From positions 2,542,001-2,606,000 of the forward strand of contig NZ_CP191258.1 in NCBI RefSeq assembly GCF_050410795.1: DNA of 64,000 nucleotides. The letters run 5' to 3'. Each line of letters opens with the position of its first letter. The first letter of the stretch is position 1. The notes under the pieces were generated by a model. The model saw only the letters and a program-made list of their open reading frames with translations, did no database searches and was not told where the DNA came from. Source of the stretch: Fontivita pretiosa (GTDB lineage: Bacteria; Planctomycetota; Phycisphaerae; Tepidisphaerales; Tepidisphaeraceae). Of the stretch, positions 1-9,768 are shown in pieces. Position numbers and translations under genes: made by a program.

Positions 1-3000
1 GAAGTACTTGGCCTGCGGGTGGTGCACGACGATCGCGTCGGTGCTCTGCTCAGGAACCAGCATGTAGTTTTCGCTCAGGCTCACGCCGATCTGCTCGGCC
101 TCCAGCAGTTGCATGATCTTGGCGCGATCTTCCAGTTCGGGGCAGGCGGGGTATCCGAAGCTGTACCGGCTGCCGCGGTAGCCCTGCTGAAAGATTTCCT
201 TCATCGTCGGCGCGTCCTCCGAGCCAAAGCCAAGCTCCTGCCGCATGCGCTTGTGCCAAAGCTCGGCCAGGCCTTCGGCTGATTCCACGCCAAAACCATG
301 CACGTACAGGTATTGCTGGTACTGGTTGGCCTTGAACAGCTCCTGTGCCACTTCCGAGATGCGATGCCCGACGGTGACCAGTTGAACCCCCAGCACGTCG
401 TATTCGCCTGACTCGACGTCGCGGAAAAAGTCGCTGATACACAGCCGGCGACGACCCGCCTGCCGCGGGAACGTGAATCTCAGCCATTCGCGTGGCTTCG
501 CGTCGGGCTGAAGTCTGCCGGCCGAAAGTGCGGCCTGAAATTCCTCCACGTGGTAGACGATCAGATCATTGCCCTGCGACTGGACGGGAAAGTACCCGTA
601 GGCGACCCTGGGCGTGAGCAGCTTCTCCTCAATGGCGCGCCGCTGAAGGTCGCGGAAGATCGGACGGGCCTTTTCTTCGGTGATGCGTTCGAACTCTTCT
701 TCGCTCAGGGCGCCGCGCTTAAAGCCCCATTGCCCCCGGAACAGCGCCAGCGGGTTGATGAACGCGAAGATCTGCTCCAGGGGAATATCGGTGACGATGC
801 GCCGACCCCAGAACGGCGGCAGGGGCACGGGATTGTCACGCCTCACGTCCGATCGCGCCGGCAACTGCCCGGACGGAGCAACCCGACTGGCCGACACCTT
901 CGCACGCAGGGCCTTTCGGCGATCCACCTCGGCCTGCTGTTCGGCAAGCATCGCGTCGGTCTGTCCCGACATGATCCGATCCATCGTGTGCAGACCCTCG
1001 AAGGCGTCCTTGCAGTAAAACAGCGGGCCCTTGTACAGCGACGCCAGATCGTTCTCCGCATACGCCCGGGTCAGCGCCGCCCCGCCCAGCAGCACCGGCG
1101 CCCGGATCCCCAGGGCGTTCATCTCCTCCAGGTTCTCCTTCATCACCGCCACGGACTTGACCAGCAGCCCGCTCATGCCGATCGCGTCGGCCTGTTTCTC
1201 CTTCCAGGCGCGCAGGATCTCCCCGATCGGCTGCTTGATCCCCAGGTTGTAGACGGTGTAGCCGTTGTTGGTCAGGATGATGTCCACCAGGTTCTTGCCG
1301 ATGTCGTGAACATCGCCTTTGACGGTGGCCAGCACGATCCTGCCCTTGGATTGTCCCTGGACCTTTTCCATGTGCGGCTGGAGGTGCGCGACGGCGGCCT
1401 TCATCGTTTCGGCGCTCTGGAGCACGAACGGCAGTTGCATCTGTCCGCTGCCGAACAGATCGCCGACGACCTTCATTCCTTCCAGCAGGATGTTGTTGAT
1501 GATGTCCAGCGGGGAATATCGGCCCAGCGCCTCGTCCAGATGTTTGGTCAGGTCGCGTTTCTCGCCGTCGATGATGTGGCGTTTGAGCTTGTCCTCCAGG
1601 CTCAGGTCGGAAAAGACTCCCGACCCCTTATTTAAGGGGTCGGGAGTCTTTTCTGCTCCCTCAAACAGACTGATGAAATGGGTCAGGGGATCAAACCCTT
1701 CGCGGCGGCGGTCGTAGATCAGGTCCAGCGCCGCGTTCCACTGCTCCGGCGGGATGCGGTTCTGCGGCAGAATCTTGGAGGCGTGCACGATCGCCCCGGT
1801 CAGACCCGCCTCTCGAAGCTCGTGCAGAAACACGCTGTTGAGCACCACCCGCGCCGCGGGCTTCAGCCCGAAACTCACGTTCGACAGCCCGACGATCGTG
1901 TGGCAGTTGGGCAGCTCGCGCGAGATCAGACGCGTCCCTTCGATCGTCTCCAGCGCGTTGCGACGATCCTCCTCGATCCCCGTGCTGATCGGCAGCACCA
2001 GCGGATCAAACAGAAGGTCCTCGTCCTTCAGACCATACTTGTTCACCGCCAGGTCACGGATCCGCTTCGCGATCGCCAGCTTCCGCTCGGCGGTGCGCGC
2101 CATGGCGGCGGTTTTGTCCTCATCGATCGTCCCCGCCACCACCGCCGCCCCGTATTTCTTTGCCAGTGCGCAAATCCTCGCCAGCTTCTCCTCGCCTTCC
2201 TCCAGGTTCATCGAGTTCAGGATGCAGCGTCCGCCGATCAGCTTCAGCCCCGCCTCCATCACCTCGGGGCTGGTGCTGTCGAGCATGATCGGCACGGGCA
2301 GGGCGTTGACGAACCGCCGGATCACCTCGCGCATGTCCCGCACGCCGTCGCGACCGACAAAATCCACACACACGTCCAGCATGTGCGAGCCGTCCCGCAC
2401 CTCATCCCGCCCCATGCTCACCAGCCCGTCCCAGTTCTCCTCCTGAAGCAGTCGCTTGAACTGTCGCGAGCCGTTGGTGTTCGTCCGCTCGGCCACGATC
2501 AGGTAGCTCTGGTCCTGGCGGATATCGACCGCGGTGGTGAGGCTGGACACCTGCGGCCTGGTCGTGACCTTTCTCACCGCTCGCCGCACATCCTTCAGCA
2601 TCTCGATCACCGCGCGCAGGTGCTCGGGCATGGTCCCGCAGCATCCGCCGACGATGTCCACCCCGAACTCTTCGACGAATCGCCGGATCCCGCGGGCAAA
2701 GTCCTGCGGCTTCATCGGGAACACCGCCTTGCCGTGCACATACACCGGCAGGCCCGCGTTGGGCAACGCGCTGACGAACCCGGGGTAGTTGGCGGCGATG
2801 TAGCGCATCGACTCGCTGAGCTCGACCGGACCGAAGGCGCAGTTCAGCCCCAGCACCTGCACCTCGTCATACGGGCGGATCGCCGCCACGAACGCCGACG
2901 GGTCGGCCCCGGTGAGCATCTGGTTGCCGTTGTTGGTGTCGAAGGAGGCCTGCACCATGATCGGCACGCGTCGCCCGACGTCCGCGAACGCCCGGTTCGC

Positions 3001-3519
3001 CGCCGCGATCGCGCACTTGATCGCCAGCAGGTCCTGCTGCGTTTCGATCAGCAGCACATCCACGCCGCCCTGGAGCAGTCCCAGGATCTGCGCATGGAAG
3101 CTGGGCTCCAGCTCATCCCAGCTCGTTTGTCCAAGCGTTACGAGCTTGCGGGTCGGGCCGACCGCTCCCACGACGTAGCGGGGTCGCTGTGGCGTTTCGA
3201 ACTTGTCGCACGCCCGCCGCGCAATCTCGGCCGCGATCCGGTTCACCTCCGTCGCCCGATCGCCCAGACCCGCCTCCTCCAGGTCATTGCGGCTGCCGTT
3301 GAAGCTGTTGGTTTCCACCGCGTCGCAGCCGACCTCCAGAAACGCCTCGTGGATTTCGCTGATCAGGTCGGGGCGGGTCAGATTCAACACTTCCGAGGCG
3401 TTTTCGTGGCCCATCCAGTCGCGAACGGGGTCCAGCGTCCGGGACTGAAGATTGGCGCCCATGGCCCCGTCCAGGACCACCACGCGTTCGGAAACGAGCT
3501 GTAGGAACGGTTTGCGCAC
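1..3519 (-). CDS. metH: Cobalamin-dependent methionine synthase (3' end outside window)
   Basis: Transfers a methyl group from methyltetrahydrofolate to homocysteine via cobalamin, in the cytosol. The frame is open for 1173 codons and reaches the window edge at the motif HPQAKYF, so only the last residues are missing. Domains in order: homocysteine methyltransferase with zinc cysteines (LNCAFG near residue 226, GGCCGT near 291); pterin-binding domain (VAERTNTNGSRQF onward); cobalamin-binding domain with DVHDIG near 734; AdoMet-activation domain (GYFPVQSQGNDLIVY, then GYPACPELEDR). The start chosen is GTG at 3519, with CAGGAG about 10 nt upstream and a TATCAT hexamer further up. An oddity is a perfect 21-bp-arm palindrome at 1610-1653, read in frame as a linker insertion near residue 625. 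Family call is very secure; the start is less so. Confidence 0.96.
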   Translation of the reverse strand, partial: MRKPFLQLVSERVVVLDGAMGANLQSRTLDPVRDWMGHENASEVLNLTRPDLISEIHEAFLEVGCDAVETNSFNGSRNDLEEAGLGDRATEVNRIAAEIARRACDKFETPQRPRYVVGAVGPTRKLVTLGQTSWDELEPSFHAQILGLLQGGVDVLLIETQQDLLAIKCAIAAANRAFADVGRRVPIMVQASFDTNNGNQMLTGADPSAFVAAIRPYDEVQVLGLNCAFGPVELSESMRYIAANYPGFVSALPNAGLPVYVHGKAVFPMKPQDFARGIRRFVEEFGVDIVGGCCGTMPEHLRAVIEMLKDVRRAVRKVTTRPQVSSLTTAVDIRQDQSYLIVAERTNTNGSRQFKRLLQEENWDGLVSMGRDEVRDGSHMLDVCVDFVGRDGVRDMREVIRRFVNALPVPIMLDSTSPEVMEAGLKLIGGRCILNSMNLEEGEEKLARICALAKKYGAAVVAGTIDEDKTAAMARTAERKLAIAKRIRDLAVNKYGLKDEDLLFDPLVLPISTGIEEDRRNALETIEGTRLISRELPNCHTIVGLSNVSFGLKPAARVVLNSVFLHELREAGLTGAIVHASKILPQNRIPPEQWNAALDLIYDRRREGFDPLTHFISLFEGAEKTPDPLNKGSGVFSDLSLEDKLKRHIIDGEKRDLTKHLDEALGRYSPLDIINNILLEGMKVVGDLFGSGQMQLPFVLQSAETMKAAVAHLQPHMEKVQGQSKGRIVLATVKGDVHDIGKNLVDIILTNNGYTVYNLGIKQPIGEILRAWKEKQADAIGMSGLLVKSVAVMKENLEEMNALGIRAPVLLGGAALTRAYAENDLASLYKGPLFYCKDAFEGLHTMDRIMSGQTDAMLAEQQAEVDRRKALRAKVSASRVAPSGQLPARSDVRRDNPVPLPPFWGRRIVTDIPLEQIFAFINPLALFRGQWGFKRGALSEEEFERITEEKARPIFRDLQRRAIEEKLLTPRVAYGYFPVQSQGNDLIVYHVEEFQAALSAGRLQPDAKPREWLRFTFPRQAGRRRLCISDFFRDVESGEYDVLGVQLVTVGHRISEVAQELFKANQYQQYLYVHGFGVESAEGLAELWHKRMRQELGFGSEDAPTMKEIFQQGYRGSRYSFGYPACPELEDRAKIMQLLEAEQIGVSLSENYMLVPEQSTDAIVVHHPQAKYF
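1610..1653. repeat. Protein-coding palindromic insertion inside metH
   Basis: A 44-nt inverted repeat with 21-bp perfect arms and a 2-nt centre (TT). It lies wholly within the metH frame and is translated as about 15 residues (EKTPDPLNKGSGVFS) between the pterin and cobalamin domains. It has no counterpart in the MetH domains I know. It resembles in behaviour the Rickettsia palindromic elements that insert in frame into genes; this is an analogy, not homology. Confidence 0.8.
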
Positions 3520-3607
3520 GAATTTGCTTGCTCCTGTGTGCCCGGCAACACGATCAGTCGGGCCGGCGAATGATAGGAACGATCCGCCGCCGTGCAAACC
3601 CCCGGCG

Positions 3608-3636
3608 TTCGCGCACACGTTGGCGTCGAGTACACT
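3608..3636 (+). promoter_or_regulatory. Putative promoter, leaderless start of coiled-coil gene
   Basis: TTCGCG (3608-3613), a 17-nt spacer and TACACT (3631-3636). The ATG at 3643 begins 6 nt after the -10, so transcript and start codon would nearly coincide. The -35 is weak. The region is shared with the divergent metH promoter. Confidence 0.4.
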
Positions 3637-3642
3637 GCATCC

Positions 3643-4236
3643 ATGCCATCCACCGGCAACATCACCATCGACTACATCCTCTGGGGCCTGCTTGCGGCCG
3701 TGCTGCTGTTCCTGGGTTATCGGGCCGGGCGGCTGATGGGCTCGCTCGCCGCCGCCAAAACCATCGCCGCCAAAGAGCAGGAACTGTTCACCGCCCAGAA
3801 GGGCTTTAAAACCCTGTATGAGGGAGAGATCAATCAGCTCAAGGCGGAGAACGAGCGGCTGAAGGCCAAGATCCAGACGCTGGAGAATCGCGTGGAGGAA
3901 TACCGCAGGAAGGCGGCGGGATTCGGCGGGTTGTTCGGCAGCGGCGGCAAGCGTGCCGACGCCATGTATGCGCTGCTGCTGGAGAACGAAGCCCTGGAGG
4001 AAGCGCTGTACGCCCAGAACGAGAAGCTCCGCCAGGAACGCGCCGATGCGCTGCGCGAACAACTGCGCGCCACCAGCTATCGTCGCGTGTTGATCAGCCA
4101 GTTGCTCAATGACGAGCGGATCAAGAGCTACGTGGCGGAGATTCTGGCCGACGAGAAGCGCCTGCCTCCCGCCGGCGCCGACACGCAACCACCCCCTCCC
4201 GCCCTGCCCGAGCACACGCAATCCGGCGCACAATAG
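3643..4236 (+). CDS. Membrane-anchored coiled-coil protein, function unknown
   Basis: A 197-residue protein with one N-terminal membrane segment (about residues 11-29, YILWGLLAAVLLFLGY), then a long charged heptad-like region rich in Lys, Glu and Leu (about 40-90 and 105-145) that should form coiled coil. A Gly-rich break (AGFGGLFGSGGK) lies between the two halves and a Pro-rich tail ends it. The topology suggests a short N-terminus, one anchor and a large coiled-coil body, as in scaffold or division-associated proteins, but no family is recognised. The ATG at 3643 was chosen over an in-frame ATG at 3592 because a -10-like hexamer sits at 3631-3636. It is divergent from metH and followed after 67 nt by a glycosidase gene with its own promoter-like hexamer. 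Confidence 0.8.
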   Translation: MPSTGNITIDYILWGLLAAVLLFLGYRAGRLMGSLAAAKTIAAKEQELFTAQKGFKTLYEGEINQLKAENERLKAKIQTLENRVEEYRRKAAGFGGLFGSGGKRADAMYALLLENEALEEALYAQNEKLRQERADALREQLRATSYRRVLISQLLNDERIKSYVAEILADEKRLPPAGADTQPPPPALPEHTQSGAQ

Positions 4237-4289
4237 GACGAACGCCAGAAGACAAACGCTCCCGTCGTCCTGCCATTCAATCCGTCTGT

Positions 4290-4295
4290 TACAAT
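4290..4295 (+). promoter_or_regulatory. -10-like hexamer TACAAT, leaderless start
   Basis: TACAAT ends 8 nt before the ATG at 4304. No convincing -35 was found at 16-18 nt. No ribosome-binding site precedes the ATG, which fits a leaderless transcript. Confidence 0.35.
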
Positions 4296-4303
4296 GCCGC
4301 TTC

Positions 4304-6556
4304 ATGCGACCCCTCGCAGCGGCCCTCGTGCTTGTCTTCGCATCGACGCTGAACGCGCAACTGATCCGCCCGGTCATTCCTGACGGCCTTGGCGTGAACA
4401 TCCATTTCACCGACGCGGCTCCCGGCGAAATGAAGATGCTCGCCGACGCGGGATTCAAGTTCATCCGCATGGACTACGACTGGGCCGTCGTCGAAAAGCA
4501 GCAGGGGCAGTATGACTTCGCGGCCTACGAACGATTGCTTAAAAGCTGCGACGGGCACGGCATCCGCGCGCTGTTCATCCTCGATTACGTCAACAGGCAC
4601 TACGACGATGCGCGATCTCCCGACACCGACCAGGGCCGTGCCGCGTTCGCGCGATGGGTCGCGGCCTCCGTGCAGCACTTCCGCGGCCGCAGGATCCTCT
4701 GGGAGATGTACAACGAGCCAAACATCTTCCCGTTCTGGCGGCCAAAACCCAATCCCGATGATTACGTGAAGCTGGCGCTGGAGGTGGGCAAGGCCATCAG
4801 ACGCGTCGCGCCAGACGAGATCTACATTGGCCCGGCCAGCGCGGGCATTGACCTGCCATTCCTCGAGACCTGCTTCAAGGCCGGGCTGCTGGAGTACTGG
4901 GATGCGGTCTCGGTGCATCCGTATCGCCAGAGCGACCCGGAAACGGCGGCCGAGGAGTATCGCAAGCTGCGGATGCTCATCCGCAAGTACGCGCCCAAAG
5001 GCAAGACAATCCCGATCCTCAGCGGCGAGTGGGGATACTCCTCGGTCTGGGGCAGCTTCGACGAAGAAAAACAGGGCAGGATGCTGGCGCGGCAATGGCT
5101 CACGAACCTGGCGAACGACGTGCCGCTGAGCATCTGGTATGACTGGCGCGATGATGGACCGGATCCGAAGGAGCCGGAGCATCACTTCGGGACGGTGAAA
5201 CACGAGCATTACAAGGATCGCGATCCGCCCTTCGACCCCAAGCCCGCGTACCTGGCGACCAGGACGTTGACCAGCCAGCTTGCGGGGTTCAGGTTCAACA
5301 AGCGCATCGCGCTGGATGATCCGCGCGACCACGTGCTGCTGTTCGCGAACGATCAGCAGGTGAAGCTGGTTGCCTGGACACAGTCTCGCCAGCAGCACAC
5401 GATCGCGTTGCCCGCGTCAGCGGGACGATTCGCGGCGATCACGCATCCAGGCACAGAGCTGCGGCCGATCGAAGTGACGGACGACCGGCGGACACTGCAA
5501 CTGGAGCTGACCGATGCACCCCTGTACATCGTTCCGCAGCAGCGGAATGAGCTGCTGGATCGGATCCGACAACTGGATCGCCTGCCGCTGGAAATCGAAG
5601 TAACTCGTGAGGAGCTGCGCACTGGTCGGATTCCCGGACTCGGCGTCGAACGTGGCTTGAGCTCATCCGGCTCGGCACAGCCGCAGCGTGTGCTGAAGCG
5701 CTTCGACCTTTCGCAGACGGAGGATTTCAACGCCGGAATTGCGCAGGAGACGCACATCATCGTGACCGACCCGCTGTTGGCGCGCCTGCTCCCGCGCGCG
5801 GGGAAGCTGCTTCCTGTTCTGGTCGAGAATCCCGCCGGAACTCCGTTCGACGGCGAGCTGTTGCTGAGCACTCATGCCGACGCCGACGGTGCCCGCCAGG
5901 CGCTGAAGCTGGCGCCCGGCCAGACTTCGCTGCTGGTTCTTCGCCCTGCGCCAGCGGCGGACGCGAGTGGCGGATACGTTGCATCCGCGAGCATCGTTGA
6001 TCGTGAGGGATACGTCTATTGCCGCACGCCGGCTCGTCGCTTCCTGCCGCTTTCGTTTGCCGCTGGCGATCTGCAAATCGTGCCCGACGGCGACGCCAGC
6101 GTGCAGTCGCAGCAGTCCATCGAGATGATCGACGCCCCGGCCGGCCTTCCGGTCGAGGGAATGCCGGCCGTCAAGATCTCCTACCGTTTCGACCCGGGCT
6201 GGAAGTTCGTCTGTCTGAAGCCCAAAGCCGCCGACCGACAGAAGATCGATGCGGTTCCCACTCACCTTGGCTTGTGGATCAAAGGCGACGGCAGCGGCAA
6301 CATTCCCCGAATGCGCTTCGTCGATTCCACCGGGCAGACTTTTCAGCCCAGTGCAGAAAAGCTCTCGTATACCGACTGGCGATATGTCGAGTTTCCGCTT
6401 GATGCGGAACACGCCGGCCACTGGGGTGGCGACAACGACGGGCAGATCCACTACCCCATTGGCCTGGAAACGCTGCTGCTGATCGACAGCGCCGCCCGCG
6501 GCCAGACCAGCGGCACCGTCTACATCAGCTCGCCCATCCTGATCTACGCACAGTGA
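4304..6556 (+). CDS. Exported clan GH-A glycoside hydrolase
   Basis: A 750-residue protein with a signal peptide (MRPLAAALVLVFASTLNAQ) and an N-terminal TIM-barrel of the cellulase/GH39/GH5 type. The acid/base is probably Glu138 in EMYNEPN and the nucleophile Glu242 in SGEWGY, which fits the clan A spacing. The middle part has beta-rich accessory sequence, and the last 130 residues (FDPGWKFVCL onward, with LGLWIKGDGSGN) look like a carbohydrate-binding-like sandwich. It probably cleaves plant or algal polysaccharide in the periplasm or outside the cell; the substrate cannot be named. It is followed convergently by a membrane glycosyltransferase gene. The exact GH family is uncertain. Confidence 0.85.
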   Translation: MRPLAAALVLVFASTLNAQLIRPVIPDGLGVNIHFTDAAPGEMKMLADAGFKFIRMDYDWAVVEKQQGQYDFAAYERLLKSCDGHGIRALFILDYVNRHYDDARSPDTDQGRAAFARWVAASVQHFRGRRILWEMYNEPNIFPFWRPKPNPDDYVKLALEVGKAIRRVAPDEIYIGPASAGIDLPFLETCFKAGLLEYWDAVSVHPYRQSDPETAAEEYRKLRMLIRKYAPKGKTIPILSGEWGYSSVWGSFDEEKQGRMLARQWLTNLANDVPLSIWYDWRDDGPDPKEPEHHFGTVKHEHYKDRDPPFDPKPAYLATRTLTSQLAGFRFNKRIALDDPRDHVLLFANDQQVKLVAWTQSRQQHTIALPASAGRFAAITHPGTELRPIEVTDDRRTLQLELTDAPLYIVPQQRNELLDRIRQLDRLPLEIEVTREELRTGRIPGLGVERGLSSSGSAQPQRVLKRFDLSQTEDFNAGIAQETHIIVTDPLLARLLPRAGKLLPVLVENPAGTPFDGELLLSTHADADGARQALKLAPGQTSLLVLRPAPAADASGGYVASASIVDREGYVYCRTPARRFLPLSFAAGDLQIVPDGDASVQSQQSIEMIDAPAGLPVEGMPAVKISYRFDPGWKFVCLKPKAADRQKIDAVPTHLGLWIKGDGSGNIPRMRFVDSTGQTFQPSAEKLSYTDWRYVEFPLDAEHAGHWGGDNDGQIHYPIGLETLLLIDSAARGQTSGTVYISSPILIYAQ

Positions 6557-6635
6557 ACGCGCACTGCCAGACAGGACACGCAGAATACCACGCAGCCAGC
6601 GCCACTTCGTGGTGCAAGCGTCTTTGCCTGTGTGT

Positions 6636-8474
6636 TCACTGTTTCCGCTTCATCAGCTCAAACGGATACCCCGGTCCATAAGGCAGCGGGACCGCATCGT
6701 AGTGCGCATCGATCCATTCGAAAATCTGGCGGCCAAAGTCCTGGCCGAATTGCTCGTAGCCGTACTCCTTCAACCCCGCCACGCGCGAGACGATCACGTA
6801 ATCCGGCGCGGTGTCGTCCAGTGTCGCCAGCATGCGTGCCTGGCCGAACATCGCGACCTCCGGAGGCATGAAGCTGAGGTAAGGCGTGGGGTTCTCGCGT
6901 CGGGCCAGGTAGTTGATCATGACCCCTTCGGGCACGACGACCAGCGTCGCCTGCGCAGGCAGATCGGCAAGCTGCCCGAGCATGAGGTTCAGCGCTGCGC
7001 CGCGGCGGTCGCCGGGCGGATCAGCGCGGAAGGCGTCGGGTCCGCTGCCTGCAAGCGTGCGCTTTTTCGCCGGTGAATAGAACGAACCGAAGATGTACAG
7101 GTGCACGAAGATGAACAGCCCCACCACCGGCAGCAGCGCCGCGCGCACGACGGCGCCCGATCCGCCGCGACGCTCCAGCGCCTGCGGCCACCAGCTCAGC
7201 GCCGCTGCCACCGCCAGCAGCGTCGCGGGCATCGCCAGCGCAAAGCCATAGTGGAATGGCGTGACGTTCAGAACGATCTTGGCCAGCAGCGCCGCGGCGA
7301 AAACGCTGATCACGGCGCGCATCGCGCTGGCCGCGTCGCGCTTGCGGATCGCCACCAGCACGCTCCCGCCGGCCAGCAGCGGCGAAACGACCGTCAGACC
7401 ACGCAGCGAGCCTTGCCAGACGTTCAGGCTCAGAACGTTGAAGGCGATCGCCACCAGAATGCTCATCGAACACACCGCCAGGGCGATCAAGCCCGTGCCG
7501 CGCCGGCGGATCGTCGCCAGCCGTGCCGCGATCAGCAGAATGATCGCGTATGCCGCGCATGCAGCGACGATGTAGATCAGGCTCCAGCTCAGCTCGTGGG
7601 TGCCGATCACGCGGGCGTAGAACTCGCTGCGGGTGATGCGGGAGTCGAACAGATAAATCCACGCGCCCAGAACACCGCGGATCGCTTCGGCTTCGGGCAT
7701 CCCCATCGCAAGCAGCAGGAACGCGATCAGGATCGGCATCGCCGCCGCGACGACAAAGCCGCCAAGCGCAGCGGCGGCGGGCATTGGTCGATGCAGCGCG
7801 ATGCCCGTTCCCAGCGCCAGCGCCGCCGCGACGAAAACCTCGGGCTTGGTGAGGAACACCATCCCCAGCGCCAACCCCGCGCCCATCAGCCACAGAGAGT
7901 TTGGCTCCTTTCGTCGAGCGAACCCCGCAAAGCATGTGATCGCCACGAAGCTCAGCACCAGCCCGTGTGTCAGCTCGTGCGAGTATGGCGTGACGAAGTT
8001 GTAGTTCCCGATGCCGCCAAGCTGGATGAACGCAAAGACCGTCAGCATCACGATGCAGGCCACGGTGGCGGCAAACCGGTCGGCGATGAAGCCGATCAGC
8101 CGCCAGACCAGCCACGTCAGCAGCGCCAGCAGGATGAGGTTGACGATCACGATGGAGCGCAGGCTCACGCCCAGCAGCGCGAAGACCAGCGTGTTGAAAT
8201 AGGCCGACAGCGGGCCGTTGAAGTGCGCGATGTCGCGGTAGAGCACTTTTCCCGCCAGAATCTGCCACGGCAGGTACAGTTCCCGCCCGAAGTCCACCAG
8301 CGGATCCGGCCAGCCGAACCAGCTCCACGCGAGCATCACGAGGAAGCACGCGACGATCAGGCCCCAATGACCGATGAGTGTCCAGTCACCAATGACCAGA
8401 CGCGCCTCTGGTCGCATGCGGGGGCCATCGGTCGTCGTCGGCTTCTCAGTCATGGGTGTCTGGTTGTTGATCAT
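6636..8474 (-). CDS. Polytopic membrane glycosyltransferase (PMT/ArnT-like)
   Basis: A 612-residue protein with about a dozen hydrophobic helices and a soluble C-terminal part. The first extracellular loop carries VDFGRELYLPWQILAG and YRDIAHFNGPL, the acidic loop arrangement of GT39/GT83-like enzymes that move a sugar from a polyprenyl-phosphate carrier. The acceptor cannot be told. Its ATG (8474) lies inside the 3' end of the MFS gene, an overlap of 29 nt, so the two are probably co-translated. It could act in surface glycan or protein glycosylation together with the similar genes at 13361 and 38421. It is convergent with the glycosidase gene upstream in coordinates. Confidence 0.75.
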   Translation of the reverse strand: MINNQTPMTEKPTTTDGPRMRPEARLVIGDWTLIGHWGLIVACFLVMLAWSWFGWPDPLVDFGRELYLPWQILAGKVLYRDIAHFNGPLSAYFNTLVFALLGVSLRSIVIVNLILLALLTWLVWRLIGFIADRFAATVACIVMLTVFAFIQLGGIGNYNFVTPYSHELTHGLVLSFVAITCFAGFARRKEPNSLWLMGAGLALGMVFLTKPEVFVAAALALGTGIALHRPMPAAAALGGFVVAAAMPILIAFLLLAMGMPEAEAIRGVLGAWIYLFDSRITRSEFYARVIGTHELSWSLIYIVAACAAYAIILLIAARLATIRRRGTGLIALAVCSMSILVAIAFNVLSLNVWQGSLRGLTVVSPLLAGGSVLVAIRKRDAASAMRAVISVFAAALLAKIVLNVTPFHYGFALAMPATLLAVAAALSWWPQALERRGGSGAVVRAALLPVVGLFIFVHLYIFGSFYSPAKKRTLAGSGPDAFRADPPGDRRGAALNLMLGQLADLPAQATLVVVPEGVMINYLARRENPTPYLSFMPPEVAMFGQARMLATLDDTAPDYVIVSRVAGLKEYGYEQFGQDFGRQIFEWIDAHYDAVPLPYGPGYPFELMKRKQ

Positions 8475-9735
8475 GTGATTGTGGCGAACGTGTCATTCGC
8501 GACCGCGCGCCCAGGGCGATCGTCCACCCCGCCGCCAGCGCCACGATCGCCGCCGCCGTAAACAGCGGCGCGGTCACGTGCCTGGTGTAGATCGCGCCGG
8601 CGATGATCGGCCCGATCACCCGCGCGATCGTGCCGGTTCCCTGAAACAGCCCGAACGTCGTGCCCTGTTCGCGGGGGTCGGAACTCTTGCTGACCAGCGA
8701 CTGGATCGTCGGCTGCTGGATGCTTCGGCCCACCGCGTAGGTCGCGCCGCCCACGATCAGGATCCACGCCTGCGCCTGCCACGCCGACGTCACGGTGATC
8801 AGGTATCCCGCCGCGACCAGGATCGGCCCGACGATGCACCACACCCACTCGCTGCCTCGTTTCATGAGCGGGCGGATCAGCCCCCCCTGCACCACCGCGA
8901 TGATGATCCCGACGAACACGAAGTACCACGCCACGTCCTTCGCCTGGTATTTGAAAATGTCGTTCAGATAGATCGCGATCGTGCTGTCGATCATGACATA
9001 GGCGGCCATCGAGCAGAACCAGATCGCGTTGAGTTGCACCAGCACCGGGCGTTTGAGCAGCGGCAGGAAGACCCGCGGATGCAGCCACGCCTCGGCCTCG
9101 ACGGGGCGATGGACATTGGATTCCGGCAGCCGGATGAACGTGAGCAGCGCCGCCAGCGCGCTGAACCCCGCCGCCGCGTACGCGGGCGCGGCCTCGTTCA
9201 CGTAATGGGCCAGGATCCCGCCCAGTCCCGGACCGGCGATGAACCCCAGCCCGAACGCCGCGCCCAGCAGCCCCATGCCCCGGGCGCGATTCTCGGCGGT
9301 GGTGATGTCGCTGATGTACGCCTGTGCTGTCGAGACGTTTCCGCCGCTCAGACCATCAATCACGCGCGACAGGTAGATCAGGCCCAGCCCCAGTGTCAGG
9401 TTCGCGTGGTAGTGCGTCGTCCAGCCCAGCAGCAGATACCCCAGCACGCTGCCGATCTGCGAAAACACGAGCACTGGCCTTCTGCCGTAGCGATCGCTGA
9501 GCACCCCCAGGATCGGCGCCGCAATGAACTGGCAGATCGAGTACGTCGAGAACAACAGCGTGACCTGAAGATCCGAGGCCTGGAATGTGCGCGCGTAGAA
9601 CGGCAGCAGCGGGATGATCAGCCCGAAACCCAGCAGATCAACGAAGACGATCAGGAAGATGATCAGCAGCGCGCCCCGGGGCGCGGCCGCGGCGCGGTCG
9701 TCATTCGCATCATCCAGCACGGCGGATTCGGACAT
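8446..9735 (-). CDS. MFS transporter, TCR/Tet-type drug:H+ antiporter family
   Basis: A 429-residue protein with 12 predicted membrane segments. The MFS signature lies between helices 2 and 3 (GVLSDRYGRRPVLV), and a GGNVSTAQAYISD motif in helix 5 is typical of the TetA-like exporters. It probably exports a small organic molecule by proton antiport; the substrate is unknown. The ATG at 9735 is preceded by TATAAG 10 nt upstream. A longer frame upstream runs through purine-rich repeat DNA and is not credible. It overlaps the following glycosyltransferase gene by 29 nt, forming a two-gene operon. Confidence 0.9.
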   Translation of the reverse strand: MSESAVLDDANDDRAAAAPRGALLIIFLIVFVDLLGFGLIIPLLPFYARTFQASDLQVTLLFSTYSICQFIAAPILGVLSDRYGRRPVLVFSQIGSVLGYLLLGWTTHYHANLTLGLGLIYLSRVIDGLSGGNVSTAQAYISDITTAENRARGMGLLGAAFGLGFIAGPGLGGILAHYVNEAAPAYAAAGFSALAALLTFIRLPESNVHRPVEAEAWLHPRVFLPLLKRPVLVQLNAIWFCSMAAYVMIDSTIAIYLNDIFKYQAKDVAWYFVFVGIIIAVVQGGLIRPLMKRGSEWVWCIVGPILVAAGYLITVTSAWQAQAWILIVGGATYAVGRSIQQPTIQSLVSKSSDPREQGTTFGLFQGTGTIARVIGPIIAGAIYTRHVTAPLFTAAAIVALAAGWTIALGARSRMTRSPQSHDQQPDTHD

Positions 9736-9768
9736 CGTGCCGGAACTTATAGCATACGCAAAGCATGA

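Noticed and set aside
550..3504. Long plus-strand frames opposite metH
   Set aside because: They are shadows of the metH codons in GC-rich DNA and carry no family motif.
7101..8561. 486-codon plus-strand frame opposite the membrane glycosyltransferase
   Set aside because: It is rich in Arg, Gln and His, as expected from antisense of hydrophobic codons, and has no homology pattern.
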